Source of the DNA: Paenibacillus aestuarii
Lineage (GTDB): Bacteria; Bacillota; Bacilli; Paenibacillales; NBRC-103111
DNA length: 64,000 nt
NCBI RefSeq assembly: GCF_027789125.1
Contig: NZ_JAQFVF010000069.1
Span: 1-64,000, forward strand
Reading direction: 5' to 3'
Shown here: positions 42,601 through 51,862 of the stretch, piece by piece
Layout: each line of letters begins with the position of its first letter
How positions within the stretch are numbered: position 1 is the first letter of the stretch
Translations under genes and position numbers: made by a program
The notes under the pieces: generated by a model
What the model was told of the DNA's origin: nothing
The model's input: the letters and a program-made list of their open reading frames with translations, nothing else
The model's database searches: none

Positions 42601-44777
42601 TGTTTACAGACAACGGCGAGTTTCAATTCGAATTTAAAGATGCGGCGGGCAACATGGGAACTGCCAAAGCGATTGTCAATTGGATTGACCGCAGTCTTCC
42701 TTCGGCGGAAGTCACGTTGTCACCTCATGGACCGACGAATGGACCTGTACGCGTGACGATTGATGCGTCAGGTGATCCGGAACGCGAGCTTTTCGATCTC
42801 TCGCCAACAGGCGACGGGTACGGCGTCAGTCAGACTGTGAGCGGCGCTGTCTATGAATTTATGACGAACGGCACGCTGCAGTATAAGGTGCGCAATGTGA
42901 GTACGGGACTGACAAGCAGTGAGCAAGTAAGCATTGATAACATCGACATGATTCCACCGACTGGTGAGCTCATTTACAGTACGACAGCACCAACCAATCA
43001 GGACGTGACCGTCATGCTTATGACTGAAGATGACAAGAACGGGACCGTGACGATTCTAAATAATAATGGAAGCCCGACGTACACGTTTACTGATAATGGA
43101 TCGTTCACCTTTGAATTCCGCGATGAAGCGGGGAATATCGCCACCAGGACGGCAACCGTGAACAATATGGACAAAGAGGCGCCAGTCGCTGCGCTGTCCT
43201 ACAGCCAAACTGGATGGACAAATCAAGACGTGAACGTTGATATTTCCTTTACGGACAGCTCACAGGTTATCGTGACGAACAATGGCGGCAGCACGCGCCA
43301 TACGTTTACGAACAACGGCACGTTCCTGTTCGAATACCGGGATGCGGCAGGGAATGAGGGCGAGATCGAGGCAGCGGTTACCTACATCGATCGGGAGGCG
43401 CCAAGCGCATCGATTGCTTACAGCCAATCCGGCTGGACGAACCAAGATGTCGTCGCTACGCTTACGGCTGTCGATAACTCCGGCGAGCAGGTGCAGCTTG
43501 TCAGCAGCGGAGGCACTCAGGTTACGTTTACGAGTAACGGTACGCATACCTTCGTCTTTCAAGACGCTGCCGGCAACCAGGGCGAACTGACGGCAACAGT
43601 CGATCGCATCGATAAAACGCCGCCGGTCGCTGCCATTCAATACTCGGAAACTGTGATGACAAGATCGGATGTACGCGCGACTGTCGTGGCGGACGAGCCG
43701 TTTACGGTGATCGGCAATGGCGGCAGCATCAACTACGATTTTACGGCTAACGGTACGTATACGTTCGTGATTGCGGACCGCGCAGGCAACCAGAGCACTA
43801 TCAAGGCGTCCGTCAATCTGATTGACCGGACGCCGCCGGTACCGAAGTTGACTTACAGCACGATGGCGCCGACCAAAGACGATGTGATTGTAACTGTCGA
43901 TGCGAACGAACCGTTTTACGTCCTGAACAACAATCGGGCTAAGCAGGTTGTGTTCAAGGAAAATGGAACTTTTACCTTTTATATTCAAGATCAAGTTGGG
44001 AATTTGACCGAAATAACGGCATCCGTGAACAACATCAATAAAACGAAAGCCAAAGTTACAGCCACATTCAGTGAAGTGAAGCCTACCAAAAATGATGTGA
44101 CTGTCACGCTGACATCCGACCAGCCGCTGACGTATACCGGCATTACCGGCAATAAGCTGACGTTTACGGCCAATGGCACTCGTTGGATCGAGGCTGTCGA
44201 TGCCTTAGGCAATAAATACTCGCTGCGCGTCGATGTCAGCAATATTGACCGTGAAGCGCCAATTCTTCACTTTATCGGCGGCGATCAACTGCTCGTTCAG
44301 GCTGGCGGTACAGTGAATCCGCTTGAGGATGTCACAGCTTCGGACAATACCGACGGAGACATGACGGCGAAGATCACGGTCATTCAAAACACGATCAACC
44401 CGGGCGTGCCGGGCGAATATGCCGTGACCTACAAGGTAACAGATCAGGCAGGCAACGAAGCTACGGTCATACGCAAAGCTGCCGTCATCGCACCGACAGA
44501 TTTCACCGTATATGTGAATTCGGTCAAGGTGCAGGATACAGATGTCGTCGTCTATGGCGATGCCATCCAGTTGTCGCTGTTCGGCAAGCAAGGCGCAAGC
44601 GTCGTCAAATGGCTGCGCGGTCCAAAGTATATGGGGGATTTCAAAATGAACGCCAATCTCGTATCAAACGGAATATTACCGATCACGGATTACGGGTATT
44701 ACACGCTGTTAATCCAGGATCAAGAGCGGCAAATGAAGCTCATTCACGTGTACATATTGCCGAAGCAAACGGCTTAG
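39684..44777 (+). CDS. Giant secreted protein of tandem Ig-like modules
   Basis: A 1697-residue exported protein. ATG 39684 is 4-5 bases after AAAGGAGGT; earlier in-frame codons precede the ribosome site. Signal peptide 1-30. After a unique N-terminal domain (to about 175) come about 17 beta-sandwich modules of 70-100 residues, each opening with an I-D-x-x-x-P junction (DNTAPTITF, DKTAPTVSF, DREAPSASI) and closing with DxAGN. Early modules carry FVWTQ/YYLHAKAVD; later ones WTNQDVxxTL and FTFEFRDAAGN. A DUF5011/HYR-like module (NTDGDMTAKI, GEYAVTYKVTDQAGN) precedes a unique C-terminal domain. No cell-wall anchor is seen; the next gene, 11 bases on, has SLH domains, so the two may act together. 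Confidence 0.85.
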   Translation: MKKLVTAISTALLLVSTALPYPTTLLAATLQPAGAVKQPTSITISSANGTVQPVNGKYFFTDGQTIKLAVAFESSNPTVKCSMESTVPVLLNGKQDWIYLYDAVYEGYSAPVYARGITADMPSGPITFQSGPDSCGPSNGTSIPAPLWPNGANATTYFTDGTSMNNVAYFNSLIPAPVYIDNTAPTITFGNLPTDSSYKNAFNITLTSNDLPVNENVNMYYTWTQTSAAPAAAAINTAITSGTAAADPTAPGMYYLHARAVDVVGHEVIQTKGPFYLDKTAPTITFGMQSDTTYKKSHGVTITTADTPSTADTSLFFVWTQSATPPAASGITGSLVNGAAPVEPTGTGAYYLHAKAVDLAGNTTIKTAGPFNYDNQAPAVTISPMSGDAKLSHTVTYTVSDAHSGLKQVSYEWLKDGVSYSTGAGSITGGTLTVPNTAEGKYTLKLTATDNLNNVKTQDSLVFIIDKTAPTVSFTTQGNSVPSSSRQVGVTLSEATGTLSQAYSLWSDNVNTPAAGDVGWQLFFDGSGSLTSKSATLTSPAGANGTQFLHIKTLDSAGNIGYAKTTQGFVLDNTKPSVSFTVPSTSLYSKTVSTDLNISDNITTNVANFVIKYIVSDQAATNGDDSTWSSSTSRTLSIADKTGIFYIHTKVYDEAGNWTLATGGPYKLDNALPTGAITVPKKFTNVTTVPLQLTAADLQGSVDQMRFAVDGGAWGSWETFVSSKTMIISATQGVRTIAVQYKDAAGNISTTYADTVTYDITKPTLTGITYSAASWTNQPVTATLTAADNVTAVENITVDGLTGLSYQFQTNGSYTFNFKDQAGNVNTATATVTWIDKTKPVITLGTNGSPAAKSVSTAVYATDTGAPVSDLSFAHAWSTSGTTVPTVWSPLGANHIAEKNGVTGTWYLWVKVTDAAGNIATLCSNPFLLDNTSPVGTITYNPAGLTANNVTATLTTDEPVTVTNTSQGKKEHVFTDNGEFQFEFKDAAGNMGTAKAIVNWIDRSLPSAEVTLSPHGPTNGPVRVTIDASGDPERELFDLSPTGDGYGVSQTVSGAVYEFMTNGTLQYKVRNVSTGLTSSEQVSIDNIDMIPPTGELIYSTTAPTNQDVTVMLMTEDDKNGTVTILNNNGSPTYTFTDNGSFTFEFRDEAGNIATRTATVNNMDKEAPVAALSYSQTGWTNQDVNVDISFTDSSQVIVTNNGGSTRHTFTNNGTFLFEYRDAAGNEGEIEAAVTYIDREAPSASIAYSQSGWTNQDVVATLTAVDNSGEQVQLVSSGGTQVTFTSNGTHTFVFQDAAGNQGELTATVDRIDKTPPVAAIQYSETVMTRSDVRATVVADEPFTVIGNGGSINYDFTANGTYTFVIADRAGNQSTIKASVNLIDRTPPVPKLTYSTMAPTKDDVIVTVDANEPFYVLNNNRAKQVVFKENGTFTFYIQDQVGNLTEITASVNNINKTKAKVTATFSEVKPTKNDVTVTLTSDQPLTYTGITGNKLTFTANGTRWIEAVDALGNKYSLRVDVSNIDREAPILHFIGGDQLLVQAGGTVNPLEDVTASDNTDGDMTAKITVIQNTINPGVPGEYAVTYKVTDQAGNEATVIRKAAVIAPTDFTVYVNSVKVQDTDVVVYGDAIQLSLFGKQGASVVKWLRGPKYMGDFKMNANLVSNGILPITDYGYYTLLIQDQERQMKLIHVYILPKQTA

Positions 44778-44788
44778 GGGTGTGAGTG

Positions 44789-47700
44789 ATGATAAATAGT
44801 TGGAGAAAAATATCGTATATTTTATTAGTTTTCGTCCTATTGTTCCCAGCTGGGAGCGGACTGGCGCTGGCGGTTCAAGCGGAGCTTACTCCGCTTACAG
44901 TTGCCAATTCGTTTATGGAAGTGAGCGTCGATCAACAAACCGGAAGATTCAGTGTGAATACGAAGGTGGGCTCACCGCTTCGAGCCGGCGACGATAACAA
45001 ACCGCTGCTGTTCCGTGACAAGCTGCCCGAGACGTCGTTTACGACGTTTCGGATTAATGGCAAGGATGTCATTTTCGGCAACAACTATGGGTTCCTCGGA
45101 ATGAATGGGAGCTTCACAGCCGCTCCGGCAAATCAAGGGTTAACGAATAAGTCCGTATGGAACGTCGAGGGCTTGGATATTACCCAGACGCTGACGCTTA
45201 TCGACGATCCGACGAATCCCAACGCAGGAAATATGAAAATTTCCTATAAAGTGAAGAACACGACGCAGCAAGCGCAAAGCGTCGGTTCACGCATTTTGCT
45301 GGACACGATGCTGGGCGCACAGGATGCTTCCCCGATCTCGATTGCCGGCGGCGGGGAGTATATCCGCAATGAGAAATTGATTAAAGGCCAGATGCCTTAT
45401 TATTGGAGCGCGACGGACAACCCGATCAATCCCAAGGTCATGTCTTACGGCTTCATGCAGGGGTGGGGCAACAAAGCGCCGGACCAGATGATTATCGCCC
45501 ATTGGGACGGTATTTCGCAGACAAAATGGGATTATACGGTCAATCCGCTGCTGGATTTTACAAGTAAGCTTAACGCGTACGGCTCTGCGGATAGCGCAGT
45601 CGCCTTATATTGGGATCCATCCAGCATTGCGCCCGGTGGCGAGGCTGAATTTGAAACGTATTACGGTCTTGGAAACTTCTTCACCTCGAAAAAAGAAGCG
45701 ACCTATCGGCTCGAAGTTGGCGCGCCGAAGCAGTTAACGCTGACGGATGACCGCAACGGTTATAAAGAAGAGCAGTTTGAGATTCGCGTCGATATTGATA
45801 ACGCACTGGACCGCTCGGTCGCGATGGACGGCGTCAACGTGACGCTTGGTCTTCCGGCCGAATTGGAGCTGGCGGCGGGCGAGACGATCACCAAACCGGC
45901 TGGCAGCATGAAGATCGGTGAAACGAGAACGGTCGTCTGGAAGGTGAAACCGAAGCCGCAGCTTGCCTATAAAGCAGCACCTTATCAAGTCATTGCCCAA
46001 GCGGCCGGAGGGGAGGAGAGCATTCAAGCTTCCTTCGTCGTGCTCCCTGCACTGACCGGCGAAATTCCGAGCATGCAGCTGATGGAGGCTTTTCCGAAGA
46101 AGCTGTACACGCAAGATGACCGGCCTTCACTCACGTTACAAGGCTCGGGCTTTGAACTGTTGAAAGGCTCGTCCGGCTGGAATGTGCAGTTGATCCGCGA
46201 CCGGGATCAAGCCAGCGTAGCTGTACCGAGCTCGGATGTTTCCGTTCAGGACGATAAGCAAATCAAAGTGCTGTTGAATTTAACGAACGAGCTTTGGAAG
46301 CAGCATAAGGTTGAGGTTGGCTCCTATACGGTAAGGCTGACAGCCGGCGGGAAAACGTTTGAGAAAAAGATTGAATTTACGAACGACAAAACCTATAAGT
46401 CCAAAGACTACGGCATTTTGCTGGTCGTCGGGGATCATATGAACGAAAACGAGTCGCAGACGTACAGTCTTGTTCCGGTAAAAAGTGAAGCGGAGCTTGC
46501 AGACTTGAAAATGCAATATGAGCGAAGCGGTGGAAATCAAGCTTTGCTGCTGGAGTTTCGAGGCTCGATCCGCGCACAAACGGGAGAGCAAGGCAAGGTC
46601 GTGTACGAGATCGATCGCGGAGGTACCATCAATTCGATTATTCGACATGACACGACCGATATGCTGACTGCTATTTTCGGAGATGCCTCGCAAAAGATTA
46701 CTGTTCAAAAAAGCGCACGAGACAGCGCTCACGATGCGGACTATATTAACATCAAAGGGAACGGGGCGCTTTCGATTCCTAACTTCAAGTTTGCTTACGG
46801 TCCTTTCGGTATTGAAATGCTTGACGGTCATAAGTATGTGCTTGAAGAGACAGACGACTCGAGTCTGGCGAAGGAGGAACCGCAGGAGCAAGAGCGCATT
46901 GAAATTGACTGGGACGTGTTGAAAGGGTTATCTGTCGTCCAGCGACTGGCCTGGTTTCAGCTGAGCATCAATAAAGCTGTCATCGGTACGGAAAGCGTTT
47001 CGTTTAGCGGACGTCTTGCCTTAGATTTTGAGCCGGGCCCAGCGAAAGCGAAAGACGGAGAGGGAGACGGCTCGAATTCGAATAACAACCAGAACGATCA
47101 AGATACATCCGAAAACTTGAACGAAGGGGAAGATGACGGCGCAAGCTCCGTGCTCGTGTCTGTCGATCTCGATGAAGCCAAATTTGGCATCAGGCAGACA
47201 CCCGACGCCTTCGGTCCAGCCGGAAAGTTCGGCTTTCTCGGACTTCGTGCAGAAGGGGAAGCGGCGCTGCCGAAAAATCTGTTCCAGGGCTTGGATCTAG
47301 GCGCTGATGGGATCGTGCGTGTAGATACGTTTGCGAAAAAATATGAGATTGAAGCGAATGTCCAATTTAAGGTCGTCGAAGTGAACGGTATGCTGACGCT
47401 GCGCTTAACCGACACGAACTTTCCGATTGTCGACAACTTCCGGTTTGTCGTCGGCGGCGAGCCGGGAATCCCGCTAATTCCAGTTGCGCCGGTGGCGTAT
47501 ATTACGAAAGGCGGTGGCGGCTTTTATAACGTCTACGATACGCTAATGGGCAATTATAACTTCTTACCGCCATTGAAGTTGGAAGTGATCGGTGGACTTA
47601 GCGTCGGGAAAGTGTTCAAGGCTGACGATGCGACCATCGGCTTGTCGATGCGCGGTGTGGAATTCTCCGGCGCGTTCGAAGTGCTGGGCATTCCGATCTT

Positions 47701-50700
47701 CGAGGAAATTTATGGGAGCTTGCTGCTGAAGGACTCGATGACCCAGTTTGGCGTGGAGCTCAAAGCGGGAGCCAAAATAAACCTGAAAAACATCATAACA
47801 GGTGAGGTTTACGCGGTATTTCGTTATGATCCCGAGGCGCATGGCAAGCTCGGGCCTGTCTATTTGGCAGGTGGCGGCAACGTGCAGTTGAGATTGCCTC
47901 GCGGACTCGTTCTGGCGTCTGCAGAAGGGGTAATCAGTACCGAGAAAATTGCCGGCACCGTTGAATTTATCGGAATTCCATGGGGCTTTGCCTATGAATG
48001 GGGCGATAAAACGCCAGAAATCAAAATCGGTAAGCATGCCAGCTTGCTCAAAGCCAGAAGCATGGAGGTCACGGCTGCATCAGCAGAGCAGGCTCCAACA
48101 GATCAGACAAATCAGAAAGCCGAAGGCTTCATTGAGCAGACGTATTACGATGAAGCGGGCAGCGTTACCGGAACGATGAGCTTCGGGACGAATATGAGTA
48201 CACTTGCGACATCCGGCCCAAGGAGCAACCTGCCGCAAACCAAGTCGCGGATGCTGCGGGCTGCCAGCCCGAACGTCTATACGATTCCGGTGCCCGCCCA
48301 GCAGGAGATGGCGCTAGTGGAAGTGAAATACACAGGCGATCCAACCCAGCTTCAGGTCCAGGATCCTGACGGCCAAATCTATCCGCTTGTTCAAGGCGAG
48401 AACTACGATATTCAACAAGTAGCCGCCGATGAATCTGCGTCAGGTGAAATTGAACAAAGTGTGCTCATTTCTATGAAGCAGCCAAAGGCTGGTAATTGGA
48501 GTCTTACTTCCGATCGCGAGCTGGAGTGGACACTGGAGCAAGTCACAGTGCCACCGGCCTTATCGAACGTAGATGTGCAGCAAACGTCCGCTAATCAATT
48601 GACGGTCAACTGGCAGGGTGATCATACATCGGATGAAAAGGTTGCCTTATTCCTGGCTTCCAATAATGTGAATGATCCCGGTACACTGCTGGCGAAGGAT
48701 ATTCATGTTGCTGATGGCACAGCGCAAATTACGCTGCCGGATACGACACCGAGTGGAACATATTATGTGAAAGCGGTACTGTCCACGGCATCCGGCTCGA
48801 CGAATTTGAGCAGCAAATACAGCGGTCAATCGGTTGCCATTGTGAATCCGTACCAGCCTGCATCGCCATCGGCAGTCAACCTGGCGCCTGCAGGGAATGG
48901 TTTGTTCCATCTTTCCTGGAAGGAATCACAGCCTGTTGACGGCTATACCGTTCAGGTTCTGGACGAGCAAGGCAGTGCGATTCCCAGCCTGGGCGTTATT
49001 GAAATTGCCGGCGATACGACCAATGCCAACATCGGCGGCACGGTGAACAATGAAGCCGGTGAGAAGGTAGGCATGCTGCCTGGAACCGCTTATAAAGCCT
49101 CGATCGGCGCATATAAGCTGGTAAACGGCGCTAAGGTCTACAGTGAGCCGGTTGTCACTGCCGCTATGGTGCTGCCTCAGCCACAGCCGGCTAATGTTGA
49201 GTTGACTGTCCTCAAGTCGAGTAACGAGCCGGTAACGAATACGTATTCGCAAAACGGAAAAACAACCTATCTCGTGAATGAGAGCAGCTTTCAGCTGCGC
49301 ATGCACGCCGATCAAGCGGTGACGAGCGAACTGCTCGTCAATAACGCCAAGGTCGGTACAAGATCAGGCGGCGAATGGACACAAACGATACCGCTGATTG
49401 AAGGCGAAAATGTCATTCAACTCCTATCGACGAACAGCAGCGGAGATCGCACGATGACGAGCGTCAGCGTGACTTCCGATACAACGGCTCCCGATTTGAA
49501 AGTCGAGAGCGCGCGCATCGTCTCCGATCAGCCTAACGTGCTGGTCAAGGGCGTTGCGGAGCCGGGCAGCTCGGTGACCGTTAACGCCGAGCCGGCTCCC
49601 GTTCAAGCAGGAGGGGGCTTTGAGGCATCGCTGCCGATGGAAGGATTGCTATCCAAAGCAATCGTCATCGTAGCCAAGGATGCCGCCGGCAACGAATCCG
49701 TGCTGAACACGGATGCGGTGAACGGTACGGTAAGTGAGCTGTCCGGTGTGAAGCTTCGACCGGTCGGCGGGCTGCCGGCAAACGGTGAGCTGGAGATGCC
49801 GGCTGGCAGTGAGCAAATCTTTGAATTGGTCGGAACGGACAAGGATGGCAAATCGTTCGTGATGGATCCTGGAAGTGTATCCTGGAGCGTATTATACGGC
49901 GATACGAACGGATCCATCTCCGAGCAAGGACGCGTTCACGCCGCTTATGAGGGTCAAATGGTCATCAAGGCTTCCTATTCTGTAACCGGCGACTTTGCCT
50001 TCGAGGATACGTTCATTGTGAATGTCGGCAAGCCGGCAGGAGCCCCGGACTCTCCGCCTATCAATTACGACGACTGGTACGTGGCGCCTGGTAATAACAC
50101 GCCTGGCGGCAGCGAGGACTCGCAGCAGCAAACTGGCGGCCAAGTCGATCACACGCTGCAGAATATATTGAAACGCCTGATCGAGCAGGAGCAGGATGTA
50201 GATTTTATTACTTCTGCCGAGCTGACGACGAATCAGGAAAGTATAGTCAAGATTCGGGATCGAGCCGTTCTTCGTATTCCTGCTCAGCCTCTGCAAGCTC
50301 GTGTCGGGCTTGGCGTCGGAGCGGTGAGATCGCCTCAAAAATATGAGTATGGCGGCTTAAAGGTCATCGGTGATATCTACGAATTCAAATTCGACCCGCC
50401 TACTACACTTCAGAAACCGGCTGAGCTCACGATCCGCTTCAATTTGGAGGAGCTGCCCGATCCAAACCGGGCAGCGATTTATTGGTACAATGAGCAGATG
50501 AAGCGATGGGAGTATGTCGGCGGGCGGTTAGACCTGATAGCGGGAACCATTACGGCCCAGCTGCCGCATTTCAGCAAGTTCGCCTTGCTGTACAATGCTG
50601 ATTTGCCGCTGTTCGCAGACATGCATGACCGTTGGTCGCAAGATCAGGTTTACCGCTTGGCTTCGATCGGCGCCGTGAACGGCGTTCAGTCCGGCGATGC

Positions 50701-51178
50701 ATTGGCATTTGAACCGGAGCGGGCTATCACCAGGCAGGAATTTGCTAAAATCTCCGTTGGCGTTGCGGCTGCTGCTTCAGTTGCTGCAACTGGCGAGCTG
50801 TCTGCTGATTTTGCTGATCGCGATGAGGTGGCAGCGTGGGCGAAGCCTTATCTGGCTTCAGCCATCAATCATGGCTGGTTAGGGGGCACGGAGAGGGATG
50901 GCCAGCTGCATTTGGATCCAACGGTGCCGATTACCCGGGCAGAGGCTATTGCAATCATCGGGCGCATGCTTGAGGGCCAATCCGCCGGGGAGAGCAGTGG
51001 CGCCAGCCTGGCATTTTCGGATGAAGCAGATGTTCCGAAGTGGGCTATGCCTTATGTGGACAAGCTGGTGAAGCTTGGCGTGATCAGCGGTTATCCGGAT
51101 GGTACGCTTCGTCCTGAGGCGAAAATTTCAAGGGAAGAAGCTGCAGCGATCATTAGCCGTATGTTAGATGTTCGTTAA
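44789..51178 (+). CDS. Giant SLH-anchored surface protein
   Basis: A 2129-residue exported protein. ATG 44789 is 8 bases after TAGGGG. Signal peptide 1-32. Order: a large unassigned N-terminal region (33-540), an unassigned region (540-750), an acidic Asn/Gly/Asp linker (about 755-790), a glycine-rich amphipathic beta region (about 790-1090: GGGGFYNVYDTLMGNYNFLP, GLSVGKVF), fibronectin-III-like modules (about 1255-1470), Ig-like modules (about 1470-1750), a linker, and three SLH domains (1940-2129: ITRQEFAKI, ITRAEAIAIIGRML, ISREEAAAIISRML). SLH domains bind pyruvylated wall polymer. It is the second gene of the operon and ends at a terminator. An adhesin or matrix scaffold is a reasonable guess; no enzyme motif is visible. 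Confidence 0.86.
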   Translation: MINSWRKISYILLVFVLLFPAGSGLALAVQAELTPLTVANSFMEVSVDQQTGRFSVNTKVGSPLRAGDDNKPLLFRDKLPETSFTTFRINGKDVIFGNNYGFLGMNGSFTAAPANQGLTNKSVWNVEGLDITQTLTLIDDPTNPNAGNMKISYKVKNTTQQAQSVGSRILLDTMLGAQDASPISIAGGGEYIRNEKLIKGQMPYYWSATDNPINPKVMSYGFMQGWGNKAPDQMIIAHWDGISQTKWDYTVNPLLDFTSKLNAYGSADSAVALYWDPSSIAPGGEAEFETYYGLGNFFTSKKEATYRLEVGAPKQLTLTDDRNGYKEEQFEIRVDIDNALDRSVAMDGVNVTLGLPAELELAAGETITKPAGSMKIGETRTVVWKVKPKPQLAYKAAPYQVIAQAAGGEESIQASFVVLPALTGEIPSMQLMEAFPKKLYTQDDRPSLTLQGSGFELLKGSSGWNVQLIRDRDQASVAVPSSDVSVQDDKQIKVLLNLTNELWKQHKVEVGSYTVRLTAGGKTFEKKIEFTNDKTYKSKDYGILLVVGDHMNENESQTYSLVPVKSEAELADLKMQYERSGGNQALLLEFRGSIRAQTGEQGKVVYEIDRGGTINSIIRHDTTDMLTAIFGDASQKITVQKSARDSAHDADYINIKGNGALSIPNFKFAYGPFGIEMLDGHKYVLEETDDSSLAKEEPQEQERIEIDWDVLKGLSVVQRLAWFQLSINKAVIGTESVSFSGRLALDFEPGPAKAKDGEGDGSNSNNNQNDQDTSENLNEGEDDGASSVLVSVDLDEAKFGIRQTPDAFGPAGKFGFLGLRAEGEAALPKNLFQGLDLGADGIVRVDTFAKKYEIEANVQFKVVEVNGMLTLRLTDTNFPIVDNFRFVVGGEPGIPLIPVAPVAYITKGGGGFYNVYDTLMGNYNFLPPLKLEVIGGLSVGKVFKADDATIGLSMRGVEFSGAFEVLGIPIFEEIYGSLLLKDSMTQFGVELKAGAKINLKNIITGEVYAVFRYDPEAHGKLGPVYLAGGGNVQLRLPRGLVLASAEGVISTEKIAGTVEFIGIPWGFAYEWGDKTPEIKIGKHASLLKARSMEVTAASAEQAPTDQTNQKAEGFIEQTYYDEAGSVTGTMSFGTNMSTLATSGPRSNLPQTKSRMLRAASPNVYTIPVPAQQEMALVEVKYTGDPTQLQVQDPDGQIYPLVQGENYDIQQVAADESASGEIEQSVLISMKQPKAGNWSLTSDRELEWTLEQVTVPPALSNVDVQQTSANQLTVNWQGDHTSDEKVALFLASNNVNDPGTLLAKDIHVADGTAQITLPDTTPSGTYYVKAVLSTASGSTNLSSKYSGQSVAIVNPYQPASPSAVNLAPAGNGLFHLSWKESQPVDGYTVQVLDEQGSAIPSLGVIEIAGDTTNANIGGTVNNEAGEKVGMLPGTAYKASIGAYKLVNGAKVYSEPVVTAAMVLPQPQPANVELTVLKSSNEPVTNTYSQNGKTTYLVNESSFQLRMHADQAVTSELLVNNAKVGTRSGGEWTQTIPLIEGENVIQLLSTNSSGDRTMTSVSVTSDTTAPDLKVESARIVSDQPNVLVKGVAEPGSSVTVNAEPAPVQAGGGFEASLPMEGLLSKAIVIVAKDAAGNESVLNTDAVNGTVSELSGVKLRPVGGLPANGELEMPAGSEQIFELVGTDKDGKSFVMDPGSVSWSVLYGDTNGSISEQGRVHAAYEGQMVIKASYSVTGDFAFEDTFIVNVGKPAGAPDSPPINYDDWYVAPGNNTPGGSEDSQQQTGGQVDHTLQNILKRLIEQEQDVDFITSAELTTNQESIVKIRDRAVLRIPAQPLQARVGLGVGAVRSPQKYEYGGLKVIGDIYEFKFDPPTTLQKPAELTIRFNLEELPDPNRAAIYWYNEQMKRWEYVGGRLDLIAGTITAQLPHFSKFALLYNADLPLFADMHDRWSQDQVYRLASIGAVNGVQSGDALAFEPERAITRQEFAKISVGVAAAASVAATGELSADFADRDEVAAWAKPYLASAINHGWLGGTERDGQLHLDPTVPITRAEAIAIIGRMLEGQSAGESSGASLAFSDEADVPKWAMPYVDKLVKLGVISGYPDGTLRPEAKISREEAAAIISRMLDVR

Positions 51179-51184
51179 ATAAAG

Positions 51185-51220
51185 ACAGGTTCAGGCCTTC
51201 ACGGGCTTGAGCCTGTTTTT
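51185..51220 (+). terminator. Terminator of the surface-protein operon
   Basis: Stem ACAGGTTCAGGCC / GGCTTGAGCCTGT with two G-T pairs and TTTTT tail. Confidence 0.85.
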
Positions 51221-51321
51221 GTTAGTTCTTCGCGTCGAACGCTGACCAATCCGATTTGCCTCAATATGAATCTAATACTTGAAAGGAAGTAGGCAGAAGG
51301 AAACGAGCGGAGGGAAAGCTC

Positions 51322-51700
51322 ATGCCGGGTCCAGGTGTGTTCATTTTCACATGCACGAATCATCCCGATTTTTTCATGAACATTTTGCATAATTTCCGGA
51401 ATCAGCGCTACAAGCGCAAAGAATTGATTATTATCATTAATAACGACAGCATGAATATCAAAAAAATAGAAGAATATGGCAGTCGGTTGTCCGAAGCTAA
51501 TGCTTAAATTGTGGCATCAGCAGGGCTAAATATTTGATCATTACGATTAATATTCGCCGTACTATTTAAGAAAGCAAGTTCAGGCCTTGCTGCACTCAGG
51601 AAGTCCGGTGGTCGGCAAGCACGCATGTCTGGTCTACCTGGCTGCAAGCAAGAAGCTGATCATTCGATCTCCATACGAGGTTATTATCGGCATTTTTTAG
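51322..51700 (+). pseudogene. Decayed GT2 glycosyltransferase
   Basis: The first frame (ATG 51322, GGAGGG upstream) reads FTCTNHPDF then YKRKELIIIINND, matching the N-terminus of the intact GT2 at 9947-10732. After a stop at 51505-51507 a second frame, 51533-51697, reads FDHYD, stop, YSPYYL and then SGSPVVGKHACLVYLAASKK, matching the DDDDYYAPHYL and IGKRAHYLYLRGSKT segments of that gene. The DxD core has been mutated, a stop inserted, and the C-terminal half is missing. Confidence 0.8.
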
Positions 51701-51737
51701 ATTTTAATGGTCAAGTTTGCGTTTTGACGATTTCAAT
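51701..51737 (+). promoter_or_regulatory. Shared upstream motif, copy before the lyase gene
   Basis: ATTTTAATGG (51701-51710) followed ten bases later by GTTTTGACGAT (51721-51731). The same pair occurs before the binding-protein gene at 55486-55515. Probably an operator of the locus regulator (inference). Confidence 0.5.
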
Positions 51738-51778
51738 ATTATAGAGTTATGCGCTAGTATATAACAACGAAATAACGC

Positions 51779-51824
51779 ATGCAGCAGGTTCGCCTCCCAG
51801 TCTTCGGGGAAATGCCTGCTGCAT
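51779..51824 (+). other. Leader hairpin before the lyase gene
   Basis: Perfect 10-bp arms ATGCAGCAGG / CCTGCTGCAT with a 26-base loop, ending 20 bases before the ribosome site. No T-tract; possibly an mRNA-stability or attenuation structure. Confidence 0.5.
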
Positions 51825-51862
51825 TTGGTGCTTTACTTGCTCATAGGAGGGAGTGTATCAAC

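Noticed and set aside
40200..44300. Regularly spaced repeats that could suggest a CRISPR-like or satellite array
   Set aside because: They are protein-level Ig modules of 70-100 codons with diverged DNA; not short direct repeats with spacers.
36514..44591. Long open frames on the minus strand inside the giant genes (for example 36514-37044, 38090-38728, 43260-43994)
   Set aside because: They are antisense to strongly supported coding sequence of higher GC, have no ribosome sites, and show no family motifs; GC-rich genes commonly create such shadows.
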